Part shown: positions 53,702 through 64,000 of the stretch, piece after piece
How positions within the stretch are numbered: the stretch's first letter is position 1
Layout: the number at the start of each line of letters is the position of its first letter
NCBI GenBank assembly: GCA_900239685.1
Contig: OENT01000567.1
Coordinates: 1-64,000, forward strand
Reading direction: 5' to 3'
DNA: 64,000 nt
From: Rotaria macrura
Taxonomy: Eukaryota; Rotifera; Eurotatoria; Philodinida; Philodinidae
Program-made: the position numbers and the translations under genes
Notes under the pieces: model-generated
The model's input: only the letters and a program-made list of their open reading frames with translations
The model's database searches: none
Told to the model about the DNA's origin: nothing

Positions 53702-54914
53702 ATGTTGTACATGCCAACAACAATGGCAACGTCGCCAGTTGTACTACAAGAGACGCAACAAACACCATTACAATCATCATCAAGATATTATATGCTACAA
53801 ACTGCACCAATGATACCGGCAGTTCCCATATTTAATACGACATATGTTTATCCAAGATATGGTTTTGTGCCTAAACCAGTTGAAACATCTGTTACTAAAG
53901 AAGATATTGAAAAATCTCAGCAAACACAACCATATGAAGGTCTATCGTATTTATTTTGAATAATTTATTCTAATAGGATATTTTGTTTTTTTGTACTTCT
54001 TTTGTATAGTTGCACAACCTGTTCAACATGTAGTACATCATCATATTCAACCATGTACAATAAAAACATGTCCTGGTTATTGTGAATTATGTTATCCATG
54101 GACAGATCATTCAACACATCATCATCAACAACGATATTCTCGTCGTGATGAATTCGAACGTGATGAACTTGATCAAACAAATGCAATAAAACAAGAAACT
54201 ATCGATGAAAAAATTGATCGTATCCGACGTGAACTACGCGATAGTGCATCACAAACACATGATAGAGAAACAACAACAAATGATAATTATTTATCCCCCA
54301 TTATTGAACATCATATTCATCATAGGCCAATCTCGGCTTCACGATCACGTAGTGCATCAGCAACACGTGAACCATGGCGTTCATCGAATCAGAATGATTA
54401 TGCATGGCGAGATTCACATTTGCCTGCTTATCGTGAAGCAACATTATCACGTTCTCAAACACCTATTGACGACAAGCGTACATTCAAAGAAACAGCTCAT
54501 GAACGTAGTCATCAAAATACTCAAAATTCAACATCATATAGTAAAGATCAATATGTGTATCGACCAAAATCTGAAACCGAAGCTCGTAAATGGTATGTAC
54601 AATCAACAGGTAAAGATCCTGATCGTGAAGTTCATCAAGCACTACGCGGTGGTACAACAACATATAAATATAAGGAAGCACCAGCATCGCATTATGAAAA
54701 ACATCAGAGTAAAACTTACGATCATGCATTTTATTCGGACGTACCAACAAACACAACAAGTAAAACTCATACGTTAAGAAGAATCGATTCAACACAACAT
54801 CATAATTTATATGCATGCAATGAACCATGTTTACATATTGTACCTAAAACCGGTAGTACATCAGATCCTCCTTATATGAAAATTCTCAACGCTCCAGTAA
54901 CATATCTTCATTGA
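53702..54914 (+). CDS. His/Ser-rich hypothetical protein
   Basis: Two exons, 53702-53939 and 54010-54914, joined in phase 1 over a 70 bp intron, give 380 aa. The N-terminal part has hydrophobic, Pro/Tyr-rich sequence (QTAPMIPAVPIFNTTYVYPR). The second exon starts with His-rich HHHIQPCTIKTCPGYCELCY, then a charged helix (ETIDEKIDRIRRELRDSA), an SR-like stretch (SASRSRSASATREPWRSS), a Tyr/Lys-rich segment (RKWYVQSTGKDPDREVHQAL) and a conserved-looking C-terminus. There is no signal peptide or membrane segment. It is probably a largely disordered intracellular or cytoskeletal protein; no family recognised. AATAAA lies at 55,075. The long frame in another phase over exon 2 is a shadow. Confidence 0.7.
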
Positions 54915-56367
54915 ATAAACTGTTATTGAAAGAAAGAGAAAAAAAAAACTATTCATGAAATGCTTTAGTCTTATTTTTACTGAACAAGAATATCTATACA
55001 TATTTTATGTTGTATGCAAAAGAAACGAAGATATACTATTGTCGTTTATCAAAACAACTTGAAGAATAAATATAGTTTTTAAAGATAAATCATGGACTGT
55101 ATAAGAAAGAAAAACACTAGAGGTATAATTCATGTATGAATAACCATTGAAGGAACGAATGAACCCATTGAAAAATGTATTCTTACTAGAAGGGAAGAAA
55201 AGTTTATATTCGATGTAACTAATCGACTCGAATTATGTAAAGTTCAAGTTTTCAAATGATTTCCAAGGTCATCGTTTAAAATATAAATTTCAACGGATTC
55301 CCTTCCAAATATTAGTATTCTAGAAATCGATTCGACCCTAAGAATGATATTTTACGTTTCACGTTGTAATAACATAACAAGATTCAAAATTCTTAAGAAT
55401 AAATTAAGTCGAATTGTCTTTAAGATCTAAGAACTTTGTGATGACAATAAATATGGTAACTCAATATAAATCTTTTCTATCAAAGATTATGTAAATGTTC
55501 GAGTCGAGAAATACATCCCTGATTTATTCTTCGAAATGAAATTACGAAAGATTGAAATTACTCATAAATATGAATGTATATATATATATGATTCCAGCTT
55601 TTGATATTCATTCTCAAGTTCAAGAATATGAAAAGTAACTACATATCCTATATCATGTGAGAAAAGAAAATCGAAAATATCAACTTACCGATAAATTGAA
55701 GTTGTCTACGATTTAATTGTTTAGTTGCCATTTAAAATATTTTTCCGGAAACAAAAAAAAAATCAACGAGTTTCTGAAAAAAAGAAAGATAAATATTTTC
55801 GTGTGTTTGCTATTGTTATCTTTCGTATACACGTACATAAGTATACGAAAAAAGAAGAGAGAATAAGAGAATATTAATAATAATAATAATAATAATCAAA
55901 CACATGAATTATAAGTTATATCTTAGAAAAAGAAAATGAAAAACCACGCTTAAGCACGTGAATAGATCCACCCAGAAACATAGAAATTAAGCCACTAAAC
56001 ATATGTACACAAATGAAATCACGCGTACTGGTTAATAGACAAGACACAGACAAAAAAAGAATAAGAAAAATGAGAACTGTTTTCATAGCGATAACCATAA
56101 TTATGTGAATGTATATAAAAATTATTGCAGAAAAACGAAAAAGAAAACACAACGAACTAATGCATTAACGTGTTTTCATATAGATTAGTTATTAAGAGAT
56201 CTTTTAGATCTGACACAATAGTGATGATTATAACAGATAAGTAGGAGTCATTTTCTTAGAATGAAAAAAAAATATGGATTAATTTGGAGATTCATCAAGA
56301 GAGGAATTAAAATGAAAGCAAAAAAGAAAACGATTGAGCAAATATATATATTTATATATATAAATTG
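54915..56367. other. Intergenic, possible lone first exon
   Basis: On the minus strand at 55,687-55,732 a short frame, MATKQLNRRQLQFI, ends in a good GTAAGT donor and has a purine before its ATG. It could be the first exon of a gene, but no following exon was found. AAT repeats lie at 55,874-55,897. Otherwise empty. Confidence 0.35.
55874..55897. repeat. AAT trinucleotide microsatellite
   Basis: About eight tandem AAT units in non-coding DNA. Confidence 0.85.
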
Positions 56368-58946
56368 CTAAGATATAATTAGAAGTGATTTGCGTAGTGA
56401 TTGCTTAAATTCAACACTTGCTGATCGTCGTAATGAACTTAGTGTTGATGACTGTTGTTGGGAAGACGTCTGTTGAGAATTCGTGGAATTATTTGATGGA
56501 TTCGATTGATTAGACGGCAATGTTAAATTTGATAATGGTTGTTGAAGACGATTATTAGCTATTGATAGAGCCTTGTTAAACAAATACAAATTTTCTTCAT
56601 TTATATTTCATTTTCAAAAGTGTTAATTGAAATTTTACTTCAAGTTTTATTGCTTTCTCTTTTGTAAGTAATTCGTCAGGAAATGATATTTCATTTTCTT
56701 TTGCTAATTGTCGTAAATCAAAATAATATTTGGCATAGATCGATGAAGCAACATTAACATTGAATTGAAGTAACTGAACATATTCACGTTCTAATTCATT
56801 CCTAAAATAATTCATAGGAAAATTTTCATCATGATTTGTCTATTTCATTTTGAAACAGTTCAACAGAATCAAATCGATAGGAAGTGTTCGGACAGTTTCG
56901 TTTTTGAACATTAATTCTACTTACATTTCACTAACGGTTATATCTTTCAAAATTTGACAAAAATCAACATTCCATACAGCTTGATCATCCCATACTTTAG
57001 ATGCCAATGTCACAGCTCCTATAAATAGTTGAAGCATATTTTCTTCAATGTTTCTTAAATATAAAACGAACCAAGTACAAGTCGTTTCCAATTCGACGGA
57101 CATAAATCAAGTTCACCATAACTCAATACACGTTCAAGATAAACCTTAACATGAAGATATATGATATAGATTTTGAAATTGTCAAGTTCTTTAGGTAATT
57201 ATATTATGTATTCTCTTCATACTGTTGAATGATGTTTCATTTCGATTAGAGATTGTCACTCTCACACGCTATAAATTTTGTCTCATCTTTATATTCATTT
57301 CAATTCTGCTCACGATAGACATATCTCAGTTTTGAAAAGTCAGATGACACATATTTTCTTACTCCATCAAAAAATGCATATACTCAAGTTCATTGTGACA
57401 ACTTTCATTAACGTGAGTTCTTTATTAACTTATGACGAGCGATTCTCAGCTAGTGTAGATATATAGCTACATGAATGAAAAGAGTGAATGGAAACCTATT
57501 TTGGCGGTAGTAGCAACGAATATAATTATGGTAAATAGTCCTATATTTTCATACGTTGCTTCTCTAAAATAATATAAATTTGGAAGAAAAAAAAACTATT
57601 GATTGGCGATGATATTGAATAATTTAGAATAAAACAAAGTTTTCATATTAAAAACTATCTTCCTTCTATCGACATAAAACTTCGATCAATCTCGACGATC
57701 ACTATATCATTGACAACTTGATACGTCCTAGAATCAATCATAGTAGAACCAAAATGACTATGATAAAATGCTCGTATAATACTGAAAAAGAAAGTCTGTA
57801 TTATCGATAACTCTTCATCCTATAGTTATTCTTGAACAAAATCAGTTTTTTCCTTCTTGACAACAGTTTTAAGTCCAAATTATGAAATAATTAAATTAAA
57901 TAAAAAATTTACCAATGTGACAATAGCACATTCAGCTGTCAATTGTGCAGCTGTAAAAAGAATACGCATAAATCGATAGATGTCTTTTTGATCGGGCGTT
58001 TTCGTATCATAATCATGTGGTATTGGATCTTTCTAAAACGAGAGCAAAAACATGCATGAACTTTCAAATTGAAAATTTATTAACTTTAATTTCATACCGT
58101 TAATGGATGCAGTTTTTCATCAAATATATCCATTGTCTTATTTGATTTTCTATGTAGAATATGTGAATGGATAGCAATGCTAACACATTTTATCATCGAT
58201 TTCCAATTCGGCTGTGACACAGTTGAATCGTCAACATAAATTGTTGAACAAGAATTCGAATGTTTTTGTAATTTATGTACTATTGCTTGATGAGTGGTAT
58301 CTTGTAGTGGATATCGTAGTTGACCAGGTGAATGTGACGAAGACGAAATTAATGGTACGCGAGGAAAATTTAAACTTTTCTGTTTAGTTGTATCATTTTC
58401 TTGATTGTTTGATACGTCTAATGATACTTCAGCTGGACTGGCCTTACAAAGAAAAACAAACGAATCCACTTGCATGTTAGAAAATATCTAGAATCCCTTA
58501 TGCTATACTTTTGTTTGAGATCCTACTGGGGCTGGTTGCTGTGTAGATTCTTTCGGTGGATCTAATTAAAGAAAAATTCGTGATGCTAACTCTTAGTTTG
58601 AAATCTTTTTTTACTAACGTAAGATGGATTGAAAATATGTTGACGTTGTTGGATTGTCTGATGGGGCAAGTTCAGTATCATCATCTGAAATCGAATTCAA
58701 TGAAATGGTTGTAATCATTTTACACTATTGACAAACGTACTTGCTCCATAGATTTCGGAAACGTGAATTTTATTTTCATAGGCTCTTGAAGATGTATCGA
58801 TGGCATATGACGACTGATAATTATCACTAGGAAAACGAACGAAAGATAATATGTTATAGAAAATTCGTTTTTCTGTGAAAAGTTTACTTGTATTTTTTCG
58901 ATGGTTTGTCACAACAACAACAGCAACAACTGATAATGGTACCCAT
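56368..58946 (-). CDS. CCNY: Cyclin Y
   Basis: Ten exons, 58888-58946, 58741-58826, 58619-58684, 58509-58561, 58098-58442, 57913-58032, 57072-57144, 56925-57018, 56639-56801 and 56368-56571, join in frame to 420 aa (human 341). The start MGTIISCC has the myristoylation glycine and cysteines that anchor cyclin Y to the plasma membrane. The family signature [19 protein letters not shown] is followed by the cyclin box: [82 protein letters not shown] and [15 protein letters not shown]. The Ser-rich tail ends LLIIS as in vertebrates. Cyclin Y activates CDK14/16 kinases and promotes LRP6 phosphorylation in Wnt signalling. The extra length lies in the N-terminal Gln/Ser-rich part and the tail. A CCNYL paralogue is the alternative name. 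Confidence 0.94.
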
Positions 58947-59645
58947 TTATGAACATTTCATCTAATATAGATATACCTCGTATGGGTCATAATTTATTTT
59001 CCTGTATATAAAAATAAACAAACAGGTTTGGATATAAACTGAATGATAGTATCGAACTATGATTCATCGAACAGAGTTGAATTACTGAAAAAGAAATCCT
59101 CTCAAGGTTGGACGGCAAAATATTTATTGAAAATGAATTTTTCTAATGAAATATTTTATGTAAATAATCATCTTGTCCATTTTCGAGCTGCATGTTTAGG
59201 TATTAGATACAATCACAGATGTCAGTAGAAGGCATCTGTCACATATCACTCTGAAATCTTGCTCAATGTGATGCGGCTTTTTTACTGAAAATCTATTGAA
59301 TCAATACTTCACAAAAAATCTTTAAAGTGAAAGCATGCGTTTGATAAATGACGGATGATTTCTCCGTCGATATTAAAATCGATGGTTTTCATATACCGGT
59401 CATAATATTTTTTATCTCACCGTACAAGTATAACATTACTTTTTGTTCTCATATATATGTATTGACCGATTAACTATTCAATGCGTTTCTCTATGCTCAA
59501 TAGTTTTTTTCTTCTTCGTTTTGCATGGCTCACTGCATTTTTGTTTTATGTCACATGTTTCGACTATATCAGTTTAGATTACGTTTATCTTTTCACCAAC
59601 TGATAAACTTAATCAATTGCTATAGATTTATTGCATACACAAGCC
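58947..59645. other. Divergent upstream region CCNY / Ly6 gene
   Basis: About 700 bp between two divergent starts. A 61-aa plus frame at 59,043 has no recognisable character. Presumed promoter DNA. Confidence 0.45.
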
Positions 59646-60210
59646 ATGAAATGCAAAATGATTGTCGTAACTATTCTAATTATATTGAGTAAGATATCAC
59701 AGATAACGATTTGATGGAGATGCAACTTGAAAATCAAACATCTTATTTTCTTTAGTCCCATCGGTTTTGAGTTTACGGTGTTATGTTTGTAATTCAAAAG
59801 ATAATGCGGATTGTGGCTATGATGTTATTCCTGATAAATATAAGCGCTCTTGTAATATCACTAACGAGCCTTATTGTCGTGTAATCGTTCAAACAGGTAA
59901 AAGAAAATCAGAAAATAACAGTAAATTCTTATGTGTTGTTGTATAGTTCGTACATTACAGATTATTGTGCGAACATGTGGTTCAAAAACTGTATCCAAAT
60001 CATGTTACAAAACACCCGGAGTCAATCACGTATAAAATAGATGTTTATTTTTATTATGATTTCTTTCTTAGACTACGTATTTATTCTTCCTAGGCAAAAA
60101 TCTGTTCTTGTAATTATGACTATTGTAATAGTGCAATAAGCGTAAAACGACAAGAACGATTGATGACAATCGTTTCATCAATAGTGGTATTCTTTGTCTT
60201 ACAACACTGA
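59646..60210 (+). CDS. Ly6/quiver-like GPI-anchored protein
   Basis: Four small exons, 59646-59688, 59756-59896, 59947-60029 and 60094-60210, with introns of 67, 50 and 64 bp, join in phase to give 127 aa. The signal peptide MKCKMIVVTILIILIPSVLS leads into LRCYVCNSKDNADCGYD, the start of a Ly6/UPAR three-finger domain. SCNITNEPYCRVIVQTV, then RTCGSKTVSKSCYKTPG and KICSCNYDYCN supply the paired cysteines and the terminal CN. A hydrophobic C-terminus (MTIVSSIVVFFVLQH) fits GPI-anchor cleavage. The CXXC...CDxDxCN-like pattern is closest to the quiver/sleepless and boudin group of invertebrate Ly6 proteins, which modulate channels or septate junctions. The exact role is unknown. No exon is long enough to be seen as an open frame of 60 codons. 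Confidence 0.85.
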
Positions 60211-60572
60211 TTTATTGCCAGTGTCTTATGACTCAACAACACTTCCAGATCTGTTAATACTCTCACTTTCTTTTAACTTTTTCAAATGAATTTTTTTTGT
60301 TGTTCTTGTTGTTGTTGTTGTTGACATTAATAATCCAGGGTTACAAATATTTCGATTCAGTAAGTTTTAGTGAAGATTTGATATTGCATTCTGCTATTTT
60401 TTTGCATTAGCGATCTAGAATTTATGTATCTAGGTTTGATTTTTCTGAGTGTGTTTTATTAGGATAGGAAAAAAAAGTATTTCTGAAACAACATGACAAT
60501 ATCGGAAGTATTGATAGAATTTGATTCATTTATGTATGCTTATTAGAAGAGTCTATAATACATGGATTATGT
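60211..60572. other. Convergent 3' spacer
   Basis: Spacer between the Ly6-like gene (+) and the eRF1-like gene (-). It contains a short TTG microsatellite near 60,300-60,324. Confidence 0.5.
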
Positions 60573-61961
60573 TTAATAGTCATATGTGTCGCTATCATTA
60601 TTTTCATGATTATTTTCGAGTGAATCAAAAACGGACGTTGAAATCGGATATCGAAGCAAAGCAATGCATCCACCAAAACCTTGACAGAATTGTTGTCCTT
60701 CTGGCGAACGATCTGTCACTAAGTATAAACGAAGATTCATTTGTTGATAATTTTCTGTTAAGTAATCAATTAAATTCATTTCATCTATACATTCGATTTG
60801 TTCATTATCATTTTCTTTTATGAAAGATTTTAATTTTCTTTGTGCTTCCTGTTCATTTTCAGCAACAATAATAATGTTGTCTTCATCTCGTTTTTGATAA
60901 ACATAACGTTTGGTTTTCAAATCTTCCCATATAATCAAACGATCAATAAGACTAGTACTATCATTGAGCATCAATGATGTTTCATCAGTACCAATCGTAT
61001 ATGAAACTGTATTTGGTTCATTTGTTGTTGTTGCAAGATTTATTTGACAAAATACTTCCTCCAATAGTTGCCGTTCTTGTGTTAACTTGATATCAATTAA
61101 TAAATCGTTACATATACGAAGTGTTTCTTGCAAACCATTATCACCACCATAACTAGTATCGACGAGGCGAAGAATTTTACTTTGTATTTGTGCACCGAGT
61201 AATTCGCTTTTAACAAGTTCTTGTTTTAAATTAGCTGATCCACTTATAATAAATCCATCGACATTGGCTAAGCCATGTTGTTGACTATCGATATAAACAG
61301 ATCGAGCATTTTCAGCAACTTTACTTAAATAATTATGAATCGCTATACGACGTAGACGTTCAAAACGTGCAGCTGATTGGCCACCACGGCCATGTTTTTT
61401 TGGTAGACTAACTTGAATACGTTTAAGAATGGTTGAACCTTGTTGAGAATCAATACGAGCAAATAATGTTCCATTACCATCAATAACAATGATTCCATAA
61501 CGACGTGAATTCATATCATTTACACTATCAATTATTTGTTGTTGAAGAAAATCAGTGATAAAATGTGTTTCACATCGATATAAACCATGTTGTAATGGAT
61601 TTAATGGTTCAATGCACATAGAAATTTTCTTTTCACGATGTTGTTCATCGTCATAAACAATACCTGTATAAACAACGAGACCGTTTGCTGGTAATGTATT
61701 TTGTGTATATAAACGAAGTCGTCCTTGTGCAGCACTTAATGCATCTTGAACATTATGTCGAGTTTGAGGAGATTTAATGCATGACGATAGACTATATTCA
61801 TCAGTAAGAAGTTTCGTTGTTCGTGATAATTGTGATTGAGCTGGAACAATCAATGTTACTAATGATGTGCCACGTCCACGTAACGATGATAAATATTGAA
61901 TAGTTCGACGAAGTTTCCATTTTTCAATGGTACAATCATCATTTTGAATTGCTGTAGCCAT
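60573..61961 (-). CDS. ETF1-like: Divergent eRF1 (translation release factor) paralogue
   Basis: A single uninterrupted exon of 462 aa (human eRF1 437). The N domain keeps the GTS motif (GRGTSLVTLIVPAQSQLSRT) and the YxCxxxF motif (LYRCETHF), but the TASNIKS motif reads LSSCIKS. The M domain has PKKHGRGGQSAARFERLR with the catalytic GGQ. The C domain shows QSKILRLVDTSYGGDNGLQE, the mini-domain region, and FGGCIALLRYP, and ends in an acidic tail with TYDY. eRF1 recognises all three stop codons and triggers peptide release with eRF3. The protein is clearly more diverged than animal eRF1, which is usually highly conserved, and it lacks introns while most neighbours have several. It is probably a second, retroposed or ancient duplicate copy, not the main eRF1. 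The frame is intact, so it is likely expressed. Confidence 0.9.
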   Translation of the reverse strand: MATAIQNDDCTIEKWKLRRTIQYLSSLRGRGTSLVTLIVPAQSQLSRTTKLLTDEYSLSSCIKSPQTRHNVQDALSAAQGRLRLYTQNTLPANGLVVYTGIVYDDEQHREKKISMCIEPLNPLQHGLYRCETHFITDFLQQQIIDSVNDMNSRRYGIIVIDGNGTLFARIDSQQGSTILKRIQVSLPKKHGRGGQSAARFERLRRIAIHNYLSKVAENARSVYIDSQQHGLANVDGFIISGSANLKQELVKSELLGAQIQSKILRLVDTSYGGDNGLQETLRICNDLLIDIKLTQERQLLEEVFCQINLATTTNEPNTVSYTIGTDETSLMLNDSTSLIDRLIIWEDLKTKRYVYQKRDEDNIIIVAENEQEAQRKLKSFIKENDNEQIECIDEMNLIDYLTENYQQMNLRLYLVTDRSPEGQQFCQGFGGCIALLRYPISTSVFDSLENNHENNDSDTYDY

Positions 61962-64000
61962 AGGATTAGGTTTGACTGCGATTGTTTTCTACTGTCCAAG
62001 TAAATAATTATAGTCAGTTCAACGATATACATCGAGCCTTTATAGTTGAGAATGAAACGTATTACTAGCATTACCAGCAAAATGTAATACTAGAATTTCA
62101 GATTTTCATAAGGTGAAATAATTACGAAATTCCAATGTAAAACGTGAGGTGAAGTAATTACGAAAGTTTCTCATAGAACAGAAAGAATGCATAAGAGGAA
62201 GGAAAGACAAAACAGTAGGAGTCGAGCAATTTTCACATTTGATCATGTGACATACACATCTTTCAAATGAATCACTTTACCATCGATATTGAAAATTCTT
62301 TAAAATGTAAAATAAAAATTAATAATCAATTTAAATTCGTACTGTAGGTTGTGTTGTTCTAGTTTCATATGAATGCTAAACGATCATTGTCGATTTCAAT
62401 AGAAATTTATTTCAGATCAATATATTACTTGATGATAGAATCCATCGAATTAGTACTTGAAAATAATTAATAAAAATATATATTAACTTTTTTATTTCTT
62501 GAATTATGACTAATAGATCATCAAATATTCGATTGAATGTCAACGAATGGCGGTAAAAGAGTGATGTGAATGATTTAAGAAAACTCTTGTCATTTTAAGA
62601 AAACAGAGCAATGATCTTTCGAACCAAACTAATACACATAATACACAAGTACGCACGAAATTTACAGTCACATTACAAACAACAGGAAAATCGATTTAAA
62701 CTATCAGCATAAACAGAGATGTAACTTTTGATGATTTATTCGACTTTTTTTTCGTACGAATAAGTGCTGTTTTTATTGGTTATGTTAGTTTGAAATTTTT
62801 CATACTATTCATAAAGTATAAAATGTACTTAACATAATTTCGTATTCGTCTTTTTTATTTCTTTTATGTGTTATTCTTTCTTGTCTTGTTCATGGTCTTC
62901 TTCTTCAATAATTTTACTTCTTTCGTATTTTATTACATCTTTGAAATATATCTCTCTCTATGACTTATTTCCATATTTCTCGCATACATAACACTGGATT
63001 CAGTTACTGTTCTGAAGTATAGTTTACTGCGCCAATCGTTATCATAATACGTTCTCTGTTACAATAAGATGACGATTACATTTCATGTTGATACAAAGTG
63101 TTAGATAGCGTCGCCCAAATGAATAGATTACTGAACTCAAAGTACCCGTGGACTGAGGCGATTTTTAGCAAAGTGCTCAGCAAGATTTCCTGCAGTCAAT
63201 ATACCACAAGAATCAGGTGATTACCGTGCTGACAATTTTCTCAGCACTCAATAATGGTCAGGTACTTACTTAGATACTTATCCAGTCTGTATAGCAATGC
63301 ATGGAACATTTTTGAATACGATAGTTGATTGAGTATCCAGAAACATCCTAAGTCAGCAGAAAAATAAGTACTATAAAGTACTTAAGTACTCAAAGGTTCC
63401 TGTAACATACTGATAAGAGGATATCTTGCTAGACACCTTGAACTCAGTACATTCACTAGGATGGAACGTTTTTTAGCATGAACTATTCTCGCTTATTAAT
63501 ATTCGACGAGTAAAAAACAATGTCAATACTTATTTCTCAATGGAATTTATAGTTAAAATATGCTAATCATCATTCGAAATAGTTATATCACTGAGTAACT
63601 TTTGTATTTGTTTTACTGACTATTTTCCATAATAGTCCGATCTATAGATATTAGGAAAAATATTCTTGTCTGTTGATCTTCATGATGCTATTTGATACTG
63701 AACCTTGTGATGTTTTTTTTTGTTCTGTATCGTACAATTGATTCATAGTCTGTCGATCTTATGATATAGATATGTATGACATTCATAGCATTTCTACTAA
63801 ATAAACTTTTGTTGGAAATTTTCCTTTCTCTTATTTCTTTTGGTATGCATGTATTCGACCTTGTTTAATGTCTAACATACAGGTTCTATTGTATTAGAAC
63901 GAAAAAAGAAACATATTCTATTCCTATAGAGAAATGTTCAAGACTTTTGTTTTTCTAATGAACAATTTATTCAATTAGATTCATAGAAATATCAAAGTAT
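61962..64000. other. Intergenic, AGTACT-rich patch
   Basis: No gene found. At about 63,180-63,420 AGTACT/AAGTACTT motifs recur in both orientations, reminiscent of ends of short DNA transposons, but no clear termini or duplication was found. Confidence 0.4.

Noticed and set aside
54205-54828. A 190-codon plus frame and a 114-codon minus frame.
   Set aside because: Shadows of the second exon of the 380-aa gene, rich in His/Ile/Met as expected from its codon composition in other phases.

Overview
The window looks like a piece of a small, AT-rich metazoan nuclear genome, most likely a bdelloid rotifer. The recognisable genes are animal or general eukaryotic genes cut by very short GT-AG introns (mostly 47-70 bp). 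One gene, a fermentative D-lactate dehydrogenase, resembles bacterial LdhA. Several start codons sit just behind a pyrimidine-rich AG, as expected with spliced-leader trans-splicing. The species assignment is inference; no rRNA or mitochondrial marker is present.

Layout. Positions 1-17,504 are gene-poor, with microsatellites and a few weak coding-like scraps. At 17.5-20.4 kb (+) lies an LRR/FN3-like single-pass receptor; at 21.2-22.1 kb (-) a TLDc-domain protein; at 24.3-24.5 kb (-) a U2 snRNA gene; at 24.9-27.0 kb (+) a broken astacin-TSP1-MAM-CUB protease gene. From 28.7 to 34.6 kb (-) runs a complete AMPK beta-subunit gene. Its C-terminal exons are separated from the CBM exons by a 4.7 kb intron that carries a 563 bp fold-back element and a 709 bp pogo/Tigger-type element. 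GTF3C4 follows at 35.3-38.5 kb (-) and an ARF1-type GTPase at 39.9-40.8 kb (+). A cysteine-rich reading frame (41.5-41.8 kb, -), a 92-aa membrane protein (42.0-42.4 kb, +) and a degenerate coding tract (43.6-45.1 kb) come next. Then come the LdhA-like dehydrogenase (46.4-47.5 kb, -), ribosomal protein S2 and TATDN1 (49.4-53.0 kb, -, probably co-transcribed), a 380-aa unknown protein (53.7-54.9 kb, +), cyclin Y (56.4-58.9 kb, -), a Ly6/quiver-like GPI protein (59.6-60.2 kb, +) and an intronless divergent eRF1 paralogue (60.6-62.0 kb, -). The last 2 kb show no gene.

The genes are mostly unrelated housekeeping and signalling functions: translation (RPS2, eRF1-like), Pol III transcription (GTF3C4), splicing (U2), vesicle traffic (ARF1), energy sensing (AMPK beta), cell cycle/Wnt (CCNY) and anaerobic metabolism (LdhA). 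The only likely physical coupling is TATDN1-RPS2, 74 bp apart with a splice acceptor but no clear poly(A) signal between them. The most interesting items are the eRF1-like gene with an altered stop-decoding motif, the bacterial-type LdhA, the fold-back element in the AMPK beta intron, and the U2 RNA, whose stems II are conserved in pairing but not in sequence.

All exon boundaries were read by eye from splice consensus, frame and family similarity; no alignment was computed.
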